Source of the DNA: Psychrobacillus sp044762855
GTDB lineage: Bacteria; Bacillota; Bacilli; Bacillales_A; Planococcaceae
DNA: 64,000 bases
Direction: 5' to 3'
Assembly: GCF_044762855.1 (NCBI RefSeq)
Contig: NZ_JBIWFB010000009.1
Span: 149,111-213,110 of the forward strand
The notes below the pieces were generated by a model. That model ran no database searches and was not told the DNA's origin. It saw only the letters and a program-made list of their open reading frames with translations. Below, piece after piece: positions 17,604 to 25,734 of this stretch (its first letter is position 1; each line of letters opens with the position of its first letter). The translations under genes and the position numbers were made by a program.

Positions 17604-18664
17604 AAAGCCCTCTTCCTTAAAATTACGATTAAAAATATTATTCCACCAAACAGTTCAATAATAACTGAGACTACACCTTGAGCATTGAATACATGATACA
17701 TTAAAAAGTATGCACCAGTTATTATCACAAACCCTATAGCCAGAGCCATTGGGAAAATATATCGGTGATCATAAGTTGGCGCCGCTTGATAACTCAAAGT
17801 TGCCACTAAAAATCCATAGAAAGTAAGTGGTCCAACTAAAGCAGTAGAAATTGACATCAAAATAGAAACTAATATAAGCGTATAAATGATACTTGATTGA
17901 TGTTTAACGCCAAAAGAAGTAGAAACATCTTTTCCAAGTGACAATACATTTAAATTTTTAGAATTAGCAAGAAGTAGTGATGCTACAATGATTACCATTG
18001 GAATTACAATAGGAAAATATTCAACATCCGCATTATTGACAGAACCAAACAATTTTGCCTGTAAAATATCAAACTCAGACGGCGCTAGAAGTCTTCTCAT
18101 AAAAGTGGACACTGAACCCAATCCAGTTCCAATAATAATTCCTACTAATAGCATCAATTGTAAGTTTCCATACTTTCCAGAAAGCAACCATCCATAAAGT
18201 ATCAAACTCATCATGACCATAGCAATAACTTGAAATACAAATGATCCAATACCACTAAAATTTATCAATGCACTGGCACCTAAGAAAAATATTGTACTAG
18301 TCTGAATCGTTGAGTAAAGTGATTCAAATCCTAAAAGTGAAGGAGTTATAATCCTGTTATTCGTAATCGATTGGAAAGCAACGGTCGACAAAGCATGACA
18401 AATTGCGGCAATAATCATTGCTACAATTGCTACTATCCTTCTTTTAACAACTGGGATAAAAGAAGGGGAATCTATTGGAACAGGATTGTTATAAACTAAA
18501 AGTCCATAGGAAGAAAGAACGCCCAAAGCAATCAGTGTTATTAGCAAAATCCAATAACGTTTTTCTTCTTTCTTAGAACGAAAAGCTCTAGCTGATCTTT
18601 TTTCACTAGGAATGCTAGGAGCGATTTCAACATTTTCTCTATTTCTATATTCCAATGCGTTCAT
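17600..18664 (-). CDS. iron-siderophore ABC transporter permease (FecCD family)
   Basis: A 354-residue FecCD-type permease, similar to YclO/FatC. A cytoplasmic N-terminal tail of about 45 residues rich in charged residues precedes 8-10 membrane helices. The segment LLGFESLYSTIQTS and the LVGPLTFYGF motif before the coupling loop are typical. It overlaps the upstream permease gene by 4 bases and the ATPase gene by 4 bases, so the three are translationally coupled. Confidence 0.9.
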   Translation of the reverse strand: MNALEYRNRENVEIAPSIPSEKRSARAFRSKKEEKRYWILLITLIALGVLSSYGLLVYNNPVPIDSPSFIPVVKRRIVAIVAMIIAAICHALSTVAFQSITNNRIITPSLLGFESLYSTIQTSTIFFLGASALINFSGIGSFVFQVIAMVMMSLILYGWLLSGKYGNLQLMLLVGIIIGTGLGSVSTFMRRLLAPSEFDILQAKLFGSVNNADVEYFPIVIPMVIIVASLLLANSKNLNVLSLGKDVSTSFGVKHQSSIIYTLILVSILMSISTALVGPLTFYGFLVATLSYQAAPTYDHRYIFPMALAIGFVIITGAYFLMYHVFNAQGVVSVIIELFGGIIFLIVILRKRAL

Positions 18665-19677
18665 CTTAGCCTCCTAGGTTTTCTTTGTCTCATTAATATA
18701 GTAATAAATACAACGGCCCCCACTGTTCCAAGTATTAAAGAAACAGGTACTTCAAAAGGCATGATAATTGTTCGAGAAATTATGTCACAAACAGTTATAG
18801 TCCCCATTCCTATCACACATACCCAAGGCAAATTACTTCTAAGATCATCTCCTCTAAACATGGAAACAATATTAGGGACAATTAAACCTAAAAAAGGTAA
18901 GTTTCCAATCACAGCGGCAACAATTCCAACTGCTATAGAAATAAGTCCTGTCCCCAAAAGAACGATCCTATTATAATTTACTCCAAGACTTGTAGCTACA
19001 TCTTCCCCTAGTCCAGCTAAAGTCAATCTATTAGCATACATAAAAATAAGAATAGTCACGATAACAATTATCCATAAATATTCATATCTACCAACTTGAA
19101 CAGCTGCAAAAGAACCTACAAACCAACTTTCAATATTTTGGGTCATTTGAAAAAGGAGTCCAATAAAAGTCGAAACTGCAGAAATGACTGCTCCAAGCAT
19201 CAGCCCTATAATCGGGACAATTAAAGACGAACGAAGTTTAACTCTTCTTAAAAATAAAAAGAAGATCATCGTTCCGATAAAAGAAAAAAGGATTGCACCA
19301 GTCATTCTTACAACTAAGGTTGGTGCAGGAAATAATAAGTAAACGGTAAGAAGTCCCAAACCTGCCCATTCAATCGTTCCTGTTGTGGTAGGTTCCACTA
19401 AACGATTCTGTGTAATAAGTTGCATTACAAGTCCTGCCATTGCCATGGCAGCTCCAGTAAGCATTAGGGCAGCAGTCCTTGGAACACGAGTGATGAAAAA
19501 CATCTCTCTTCCATCCTCATGTCCGCGTATATCATAAACTCCAGTAAACAGCGATATAATGCCTAAAATAATAACAACTATAATCGCTACTATAAAAGAT
19601 TTTGTCCATATCTTGTTTTGACTATAAAACTGGGGTTGAGAATTACTCTCAACCCCGGCAAGTACATTTTTCCGCAC
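18661..19677 (-). CDS. iron-siderophore ABC transporter permease (FecCD family)
   Basis: A 338-residue FecCD-type permease, similar to YclN/FatD. It has the motif RVPRTAALMLTGAAMAMAG and a downstream NLPFLGLIVPNIVSMFRGDD coupling region, the classic P-x-I-x-R-hydrophobic siderophore permease pattern. It forms the channel as a heterodimer with the next gene product. It starts 19 bases after the binding-protein gene and overlaps the second permease gene by 4 bases. Confidence 0.9.
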   Translation of the reverse strand: MRKNVLAGVESNSQPQFYSQNKIWTKSFIVAIIVVIILGIISLFTGVYDIRGHEDGREMFFITRVPRTAALMLTGAAMAMAGLVMQLITQNRLVEPTTTGTIEWAGLGLLTVYLLFPAPTLVVRMTGAILFSFIGTMIFFLFLRRVKLRSSLIVPIIGLMLGAVISAVSTFIGLLFQMTQNIESWFVGSFAAVQVGRYEYLWIIVIVTILIFMYANRLTLAGLGEDVATSLGVNYNRIVLLGTGLISIAVGIVAAVIGNLPFLGLIVPNIVSMFRGDDLRSNLPWVCVIGMGTITVCDIISRTIIMPFEVPVSLILGTVGAVVFITILMRQRKPRRLR

Positions 19678-19696
19678 TATGTTATACTCCTTTACA

Positions 19697-20758
19697 CTAC
19701 TTAGCTAAAGTATTTGCAAGGTTTCCAAATAACTCTATATAAGTTTGGATTGATTCATTTGTGTAAGTGTCATCTGGTGCATAAACGATCTGACCTTTAG
19801 AAATAGCAGTTACGTTTTGAAGAGCTGGTGAATTATCAATAACGTCCTGAGCAGGAACTGCATCCGCTGTAGAAGATACTGCAGCATCACGGTCTAGTAC
19901 AAAAATCCAATCAGGATTACTTTGTGCAATAGCTTCAACAGAAACTTCATCCCCTTGATGATCGGAAGAAGTTTTGTCAATTTCTAATGCCGGAACCCAA
20001 TCAAAAATTTCATACATTGGTCCCCAAACACGTCCAGAGTGAGGAGCGGCAAAACCAATATTTCCACCAGAAACTATAACACTCATAATTGTATCCGTTC
20101 CATTATAAGCAGACTTAGCACTTTCGATAGCTTGTTCAAAATCAGCTACCAATTGTTCTGCTTCAGTATTCTTATCAAAAATCTGTCCCAAAGCAATTGT
20201 ATTATCCTTAAATCCATTTACAAAGTTTTCTCCTGGTGTTGCAGCTTCCTCAGAAACATCAAAGTTTAAATCAATAACAGTTGCATTTGGCACTAATTTT
20301 TTTATTTCTTCATAATAGCTAGCAAATCTTTGTCCAACAATTACAAGTTCAGGATCTACAGCTGCTAAAATTTCAAGATTTGGTTCACGATGATTTCCAA
20401 TATCTTGAACTGATTCATTAGCTACATATGGTGAATCCGCAGGCATTACAGCTTTTGGAGCAGCCGCTAATTCAATTCCCCAATCTGATAAAGTTTCAAA
20501 TGTTCTATTATCTAAAGCAACTACATTCTTTGGATTTACAGGAACAGTAACAGTTCCATGAGCATCAGTGATTTCTACCGAGGTAGGTTTTTCTTCCGCT
20601 GAATCATCTGCCTCTTCAGTAGATTTATCTACAGTTTCAGTAGACTCAGTTGCTTGCTCATTACTTTCAGTTTTATCCGTTTCATTACTTGAATTCGAGC
20701 AAGCTGCCAACATCAAAACAAAAATTGCTAAAATAAGAGTTAATTTAAATTTACCCAT
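19697..20758 (-). CDS. siderophore-binding lipoprotein of the ABC importer (YclQ/FatB-like)
   Basis: A 353-residue lipoprotein. The lipobox LAAC gives lipidated C20. An acidic Ser/Thr/Glu-rich linker (about 21-60) follows, then a helical-backbone binding fold with the family opening VEITDAHGTVTVPVNPKNVVALD. It resembles YclQ (petrobactin), FatB and CeuE. It captures ferric siderophore outside the membrane and delivers it to the FecCD pair. It is the first gene of the operon, with a Fur box and promoter about 150 bases upstream. The exact siderophore cannot be fixed from sequence. Confidence 0.9.
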   Translation of the reverse strand: MGKFKLTLILAIFVLMLAACSNSSNETDKTESNEQATESTETVDKSTEEADDSAEEKPTSVEITDAHGTVTVPVNPKNVVALDNRTFETLSDWGIELAAAPKAVMPADSPYVANESVQDIGNHREPNLEILAAVDPELVIVGQRFASYYEEIKKLVPNATVIDLNFDVSEEAATPGENFVNGFKDNTIALGQIFDKNTEAEQLVADFEQAIESAKSAYNGTDTIMSVIVSGGNIGFAAPHSGRVWGPMYEIFDWVPALEIDKTSSDHQGDEVSVEAIAQSNPDWIFVLDRDAAVSSTADAVPAQDVIDNSPALQNVTAISKGQIVYAPDDTYTNESIQTYIELFGNLANTLAK

Positions 20759-20904
20759 TTCTAGTATCTCTCTCCTTATATATATGTTTTATAGACAAAC
20801 AGGTTATTGAATTGATAAAATTAATATGTATGTATTTTTATGCATGATTTAAATAATAAACTCTACTTCACATAGTGCATTGCAACAACACATAAACAAC
20901 ATAA

Positions 20905-20928
20905 TTGATTATGATTATCATTATCAAT
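20905..20928. promoter_or_regulatory. Fur box controlling the siderophore transporter
   Basis: On the minus strand TTGATAATGATAATCATAAT followed by CAA matches the Fur consensus GATAATGATAATCATTATC closely. It starts 10 bases downstream of the -10 box and so covers the transcription start. This predicts repression when iron is plentiful. Confidence 0.9.
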
Positions 20929-20938
20929 AACCACCTTA

Positions 20939-20966
20939 AGTATATCAATTAAAAAAATAGTGTCAA
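20939..20966 (-). promoter_or_regulatory. sigma-A promoter of the siderophore transporter operon
   Basis: TTGACA (20966-20961), a 16-base spacer and TATACT (20944-20939) on the minus strand, immediately upstream of the Fur box. Confidence 0.8.
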
Positions 20967-21104
20967 CTGTTCTTTTATAACTTTTTTACTAAAAAAGTGG
21001 CTTTTGCGTATTTACACCAAGTTCTTAACTGCTTAATGAATAGATTAAGTCAATTTATATAATAAAAGTAAAAGCAGATTAATTAGAGTATCGGACCTTT
21101 AAAT

Positions 21105-21149
21105 CAAAAAAGGTGCCAGGTTCTAAAACAATTTAGAACCTGGCACCTT
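21105..21149 (-). terminator. terminator behind the nicotianamine-synthase-like gene
   Basis: A perfect 17-18 bp stem AGGTGCCAGGTTCTAAA with its complement is followed by TTTTTTGATTT on the minus strand. It ends the transcript that begins at 22.2 kb. Confidence 0.85.
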
Positions 21150-21154
21150 CAATC

Positions 21155-21272
21155 TCTTATGTTGTTAGAATACTCATATCTACCAGTTCTATTAATTTTT
21201 TCAATGTTTCAATCTGCTCGTCAAATGATATTTTAAAAGTTGGCATTGACGCTGGTTCTCCTTGTGATCCGA
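21155..21272 (-). pseudogene. short open frame after the nicotianamine-synthase-like gene, possible remnant
   Basis: On the minus strand an open frame gives INIGSQGEPASMPTFKISF and then a helix-like stretch ending LVDMSILTT. It ends 6 bases before the terminator. An ATG in it (MPTFKISFDEQ, 29 residues) has AAGGAG at a proper distance, so it could be a real tiny ORF. I favour the 3' end of a deleted gene that once followed the synthase. That would be where the opine dehydrogenase stands in staphylopine-type operons, but I cannot confirm its identity. Confidence 0.35.
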
Positions 21273-21274
21273 TA

Positions 21275-22156
21275 TTAATTGGGCACAGAAGAATTAGTTA
21301 CACGTTCAAGAAGCAAGGTTGAATTGACGACCAGCTTTTCTTCAGGACAAGTTCTCTTCAGAATCCTCCACCCCTCTTTATTCAACTTAGATTCATCAAT
21401 CGCTTCATACATGATTCTCCTCATCCCCTCTGCTGTACGGACAGCTACTAAAGGATTTGCGGAAGTCCTGCTAATTGTTTCAAGCACCGCCTGCTTGTTT
21501 CGAACGAGACTAGCGACAAAGATCCGGCTATAAGAGCTGTAGTCGAACTCAGATCCATCCTTCAATACGACAGTAACTTTATCTCCTAAGCCTAAGTGCT
21601 CCAGCAAATAGCATGATGCGTCATAGGCAACAGCATTCATTTCCAAACAGATAACCTCCGCATCACTGAGCAGGTGTAGAATAATAGCACTTATCGGCAT
21701 TGGACCGCTACCTACAAAAATAATGGGTGACTTTTCTGTGTTACAATCTTGCAGCACGTACTGTAATTCCTGACTTACTAGGGAAAAGTAACTGTTCCAA
21801 TTAGGCAAACTTTTTACGATATCTAAGACGGATCCTTCTAATTTGCAAATCTCATGAGAATCTCTAAGTTCTACAAGAAATTCGATTTCTGACAACTTAT
21901 CCCGCAACTTTTGTTGATTTTTTTGAATATACTCGTTGTTTAAAATAGCTTGTATTTCTATTGGAGAAAAATAGGATCGCAACTGAAGTAAAAGATGGTT
22001 GAATACATCCGATACCAATTGATTCGCAGGTGAAACATCTGTTTCTTTCTGAAGAAGCTCATTTGCTTCACGGAAAAAAGCGATAAAGTTATCAACTCTT
22101 TGCATACTTGGCGCTTTCCTTGTATCTAGTAAAGAACCAGTTGAAGAATCCTTCAT
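21275..22156 (-). CDS. nicotianamine-synthase-like protein (CntL-type metallophore enzyme)
   Basis: A 293-residue protein of the nicotianamine synthase family. This family joins the aminobutyrate part of S-adenosylmethionine to an amine; in bacteria CntL does so with D-histidine on the way to staphylopine-type metal chelators. The Rossmann motif VGSGPMPIS is at about 148-156, followed by EVICLEMNAVAYDAS, LGLGDKVTVVLKDG and LVAVRTAEGMRR, all in the order seen in the family. The start is the ATG at 22156 behind GGGAGG; the ATG at 22174 overlaps that site. The usual partners (histidine racemase CntK, opine dehydrogenase CntM, Opp-type importer) are absent. A Fur-controlled siderophore importer follows. 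Confidence 0.72.
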   Translation of the reverse strand: MKDSSTGSLLDTRKAPSMQRVDNFIAFFREANELLQKETDVSPANQLVSDVFNHLLLQLRSYFSPIEIQAILNNEYIQKNQQKLRDKLSEIEFLVELRDSHEICKLEGSVLDIVKSLPNWNSYFSLVSQELQYVLQDCNTEKSPIIFVGSGPMPISAIILHLLSDAEVICLEMNAVAYDASCYLLEHLGLGDKVTVVLKDGSEFDYSSYSRIFVASLVRNKQAVLETISRTSANPLVAVRTAEGMRRIMYEAIDESKLNKEGWRILKRTCPEEKLVVNSTLLLERVTNSSVPN

Positions 22157-22309
22157 GTTCTCAATTCCTCCCATACTCTACACATGATTAAATACTATGA
22201 AATATATTCATGTGGTCAAGGATATAGAAGAAATAGTTTGGTCCCTGTATTAGGCGTAATTCCAAACCAATTCCGAATAGTGTCAAAGTTGTGTCTAACA
22301 AAACGACAA

Positions 22310-22345
22310 GAAAATGGCCACTTGTTTCAAACGAATCAAGTGGCC
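22310..22345 (-). terminator. intrinsic terminator of exoA
   Basis: A 9-bp perfect stem GGCCACTTG/CAAGTGGCC is followed by ATTTTCTT on the minus strand. It lies 12 bases after the stop. Confidence 0.8.
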
Positions 22346-22357
22346 TTCCCAATATAA

Positions 22358-23185
22358 CTACAAATCTATTTCGAATAGTAATGGCGCGTGATCTTGTCTT
22401 GGACCTGAATCAATCATTTCAGATTTAAGTACTTTCTCTGCCATGCGATCACTCACTAGCCAGTAATCAATTCTCCAGCCAGAATTATTTATTTTACTTG
22501 TTTTAGCACGCTGAGCCCACCAAGAATAAATACCTGGCACATCACCGTGAATATAGCGAAAAGTATCTGTAAATCCTTTTGCTAAAAGATTTGTAAAACC
22601 TTCTCTTTCTTCATCCGTAAAGCCGGCTGAACGACGGTTATTATCGGGGTGGGCTAAGTCTATTTCTTTATGCGCTACATTAAAATCACCTGTTGCAATA
22701 ACCTGCTTCTCTTTATCTAAAGCAGCTAGATAATCAGCATATTTTATATCCCAAATTTGACGTTCTGCTAAACGCTTCAAACCATCGCCAGCATTCGGTG
22801 TATAAACTTGTGTTAAGTAGAAATCATCAAATTCTAATGTGATGATGCGACCTTCCTCATCCATCGTGCTTGGTGCTCCAATCTTTGGGAAGGTGACAGA
22901 CGGTGACAGGTAATTTTTATATAAAAACATTGTACCTGCATAACTCTTGCGTGCTGGTTCTACTGAACTGTTCCAAACAATTTCGTAATCGGGAAACTTT
23001 TCCCCAAGAATTTCTAAATGCTTTTTAGTAGGACCGTTACTCGATAATTTTGTTTCTTGTATAGCAATAATCTCTGGGTTATTTTCAATAATTGTATTTA
23101 AGACTGCTTGAGACAATAACGCACGAGCTGAATCACTCGTTAATGCCGCATTTAGTGAATCAATATTCCATGAAATTAATTTCAA
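22358..23185 (-). CDS. exoA: exodeoxyribonuclease III / AP endonuclease family protein
   Basis: A 275-residue endonuclease/exonuclease/phosphatase-fold DNA repair enzyme that nicks DNA at abasic sites. The order of motifs is LISWNIDSLN at the start, IIAIQETKLS (metal-binding E), YTPNAGDGLKR, GDFNVAHKEID (catalytic D and N), the GWRIDYWLVS motif, and a terminal DHAP (catalytic DH). The C-terminal motif is GPRQDHAP where B. subtilis ExoA and E. coli Xth have SDHxP, a mild variant. The gene lies 87 bases after the MFS exporter gene on the same strand and may share its transcript. Confidence 0.9.
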   Translation of the reverse strand: MKLISWNIDSLNAALTSDSARALLSQAVLNTIIENNPEIIAIQETKLSSNGPTKKHLEILGEKFPDYEIVWNSSVEPARKSYAGTMFLYKNYLSPSVTFPKIGAPSTMDEEGRIITLEFDDFYLTQVYTPNAGDGLKRLAERQIWDIKYADYLAALDKEKQVIATGDFNVAHKEIDLAHPDNNRRSAGFTDEEREGFTNLLAKGFTDTFRYIHGDVPGIYSWWAQRAKTSKINNSGWRIDYWLVSDRMAEKVLKSEMIDSGPRQDHAPLLFEIDL

Positions 23186-23272
23186 TGTGTTTCCTCCTGT
23201 TCTTGTTTTATCAATTTTAAAAGTAGTCTCTACACATCTAGTAAACAGGGAACAAACGAAAAGAGCTATTTA

Positions 23273-24643
23273 TTATTCTACTAAGGAAGACTCTTTTTCT
23301 CTTAGTAGGAATCCTGTTACTACAAAGGAACATACTGCTAGGACAACTAGAAGGATAAAAACTGAATGCAGACTTGTTTCTAAAGCATTACCATGTAATT
23401 CATCACTTAATAATAGTCCCGATACCGCAATCCCAATAACCTGTCCTAGATTCCTCATGAGATTATTAGACCCCATCGCTGCACCTCGCATATTCCAGTC
23501 CACCGCTGATTGGACGGCAACTGTATAAGCAGTAAAGGTTAAACCGAAACCGAAACCAATCACTCCAGTAACCACCATCATCCACGAAACTGGGGTATCC
23601 GCGTTAAAGAATACAAAGCCACTACAGGCCATAATAATAAAGCCGACACCAACTAACGTTATGCTACCGATGGATCTCTTACTCATCAATCTGCCTGATA
23701 ATATCGCACCAATCGGCCATGTGACCGACATTGGCAACATCGCAACTCCTGAGAATGTTGCATTCAAACCTGTAACCCCTTGAACCCATAGCGGTATATA
23801 AAAAGTTATAGCGACGAGGATGAATCCCAATAAAAATCCAGCGATATTTGAAATCGTAATAAAGCCATTTTTAAATAGAGCTAATGGCAACATCGGTTCT
23901 CTTCCCTTTGCTTCAATCAAGAAAAATAAACAAAGCCCAACGACGGCCACCATAAATAAAATCACGATGCTGTTTGTGACTTGCTTATGCTCTTTCAACA
24001 ATGTCAATGCATATAAAAATGCCGTCATTGTGACCGCAAATGTCAAAATACCTGCATAATCGATGATTTGCTTTTTCTTTTCGATATTTTCATGTAATGC
24101 AGTCCATAAGAGAACTAAAGATATTATCCCAAATGGAAGATTTAAAAAGAAAATCCAATGCCATGTGATCTTATCGACAATTACTCCTCCTGCAAGCGGA
24201 CCGACAATGCCCGCAATTCCCCATACACTACTGATCCAGCCTTGCATTTTTGCCCGCATTTTAAATTCAAATACATCACCAATTATTGTAAAAGGAATGG
24301 TTGCCAGTGCTCCCGCACCAATCCCTTGAATAACACGATATACAATAAGCTGCTCCATTGTTAATGAAAGTCCGGACAGCACTGAGCCGATTAAGAAAAT
24401 AATCGTTCCGATTGTAAACATTACCTTTCTTCCATAAAGATCGGCAAGCTTCCCGAATACTGGTGTGGCAATAACCAATGCCAATAAATAGACGGATATG
24501 ACCCATGTATATAAATGGCTTCCACCTAAATCTTCAACAATCCTCGGCATCGCAGTACTGACGATTGTTCCTTCAATGGCCGTTAAAAAAGTTGCAATCA
24601 ATAAAGCAATCACAACCGATTTCTTTTTTGTATCTTTGTTCAA
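23273..24643 (-). CDS. MFS multidrug exporter, DHA2 type
   Basis: A 456-residue exporter of the DHA2 (EmrB/QacA/Bmr3) drug:H+ antiporter group. The first helix carries ATFLTAIEGTIVSTAMPRI, the second loop GKLADLYGRKVMF is the MFS motif A, and the WRWIF-like WHWIFFLNLPFGI motif is typical of DHA2. About 13-14 hydrophobic segments are seen. The start is TTG at 24643 with GAAGGA in front. No dedicated regulator is adjacent. Drug range is unknown. Confidence 0.88.
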   Translation of the reverse strand: MNKDTKKKSVVIALLIATFLTAIEGTIVSTAMPRIVEDLGGSHLYTWVISVYLLALVIATPVFGKLADLYGRKVMFTIGTIIFLIGSVLSGLSLTMEQLIVYRVIQGIGAGALATIPFTIIGDVFEFKMRAKMQGWISSVWGIAGIVGPLAGGVIVDKITWHWIFFLNLPFGIISLVLLWTALHENIEKKKQIIDYAGILTFAVTMTAFLYALTLLKEHKQVTNSIVILFMVAVVGLCLFFLIEAKGREPMLPLALFKNGFITISNIAGFLLGFILVAITFYIPLWVQGVTGLNATFSGVAMLPMSVTWPIGAILSGRLMSKRSIGSITLVGVGFIIMACSGFVFFNADTPVSWMMVVTGVIGFGFGLTFTAYTVAVQSAVDWNMRGAAMGSNNLMRNLGQVIGIAVSGLLLSDELHGNALETSLHSVFILLVVLAVCSFVVTGFLLREKESSLVE

Positions 24644-25116
24644 CTTCTTTTTCCTTCTTTCATAACTTAATAACTCTCTTATTGTCTAGTTCGTACCAAC
24701 GTTCGGGTCTTAGGGTCAAAAACGATTGTCTCCAATTTTAGTAAGTAGCTATTCAGATGATACACGACAATTGTATACAATGTAAATGGATAGCCAATCA
24801 TAACAATCTCCCTTTATCCCCTTGCGATGAAATAGCGCCCCTGCTTAAGAAACAAATCGCGGAGATTTATCAAAGTATTGTCGATGAAAATTAACGTCCT
24901 TGCCAATTATAGAGGCATCGTTTAGGTAATGCTATTGAAAGTGGTGAGCTCTTCTTCGAAGAAAAAGATGAGACATTTACTCTATAGGTTACTAAAACGA
25001 AGATTGAAAGTGGTAGATTCAAGATTCTCACCTCCAAAATTGAACATAAAAATAGCACCTTTTGTGAGATGCTATAACGTATCCACTGATACTAATTATG
25101 ACTAAAAGTGAACGAT

Positions 25117-25306
25117 TAATTAAGTGTGTATCCCCTTAATGTTTTTTCGATAATGTCGAGATCGAACAACTTTTGGATGCCACTTACGATATCATCTTCT
25201 TAAAATCTGTTTGCTTTATCATCTGACCAGTGTTTGAATTCTTCTACAATTTCTATCGGTAATTTATTCGAACAGTTATCCACATGTCTAGAATTTTTAA
25301 TTTCCT
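25117..25306 (-). pseudogene. decayed coding fragment of unknown family
   Basis: On the minus strand one frame reads LPIEIVEEFKHWSDDKANRF, then an in-frame stop, then EDDIVSGIQKLFDLD and a tail ending RGYTLN before a real stop. Continuity of a protein-like sequence across the stop points to a pseudogene rather than chance. The family is not recognised and the 5' part is missing. Confidence 0.4.
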
Positions 25307-25312
25307 AAAGCA

Positions 25313-25350
25313 TAAAAAAAGCCTGGGTTATATTTGATTAAACCCAGGTT
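25313..25350 (-). terminator. orphan intrinsic terminator
   Basis: The 8-bp stem CCTGGGTT/AACCCAGG is followed by TTTTTTT on the minus strand. It follows the rlmCD-like relic, so it probably once ended that gene. Confidence 0.75.
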
Positions 25351-25434
25351 GTTATTAGAGTAGAATAGGAAAAGTTTAATTAAACTCAAATCCGATTGAA
25401 TCGGAAAGATATTTAACTGTGAAACGTTTTTGGA

Positions 25435-25497
25435 TTACATCTTCCTATCCAACCACGCAACTGCTTTACAATGTGTGGGGTGTGCGTGGCAACACAT
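25435..25497 (-). pseudogene. 3'-terminal relic of a second rlmCD-like methyltransferase gene
   Basis: On the minus strand the sequence encodes THCKAVAWLDRKM then TAA, matching the C-terminus THCEAVAWLELI of the intact RlmCD at 28036. The preceding bases still resemble the intact gene (its MFPQT is matched by VLPRT) but in another reading frame, showing a frameshift. Only about 60 bases survive. It lies about 2.5 kb from the intact gene, on the other side of the peptidase gene. Confidence 0.65.
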
Positions 25498-25734
25498 GGG
25501 TGCTGGTGGGTTTAAGTAATTGGCTATGTCCCCATTTAGTGAGGTTTAGCCTTTTGTATTACCTTCATCCTGTTTCTTCTTTAACAATAGTCGTCCCGTT
25601 ACTTTAAGTGTAATCGGCCTAACAATACTTTACCAACCCTTGCGAACAAGAAAATTGTCGGTTACAAATTTATTTTAGAGGAATTTACATGAACTTATCG
25701 AAATTATATTGTTATACAGAAAGGAGAATTGAAT

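Larger units (their letters stand above)
24644..25734. other. gene-poor stretch with decayed fragments
   Basis: About 1.1 kb without an intact gene. Fragments that can be read are a plus-strand DEIAPLLKKQIAEIYQSIV (about 24826-24894, ending in TAA), two minus-strand relics annotated separately, and a terminator without an intact gene before it. The rest is AT-rich and shows no confident signal apart from the ribosome binding site of the following peptidase gene. Confidence 0.5.

Noticed and set aside
25500..25640. A minus-strand frame with a basic tail (LLLKKKQDEGNTKG) as a further pseudogene
   Set aside because: It is short, has no recognisable similarity and could be chance; kept only as part of the gene-poor stretch.
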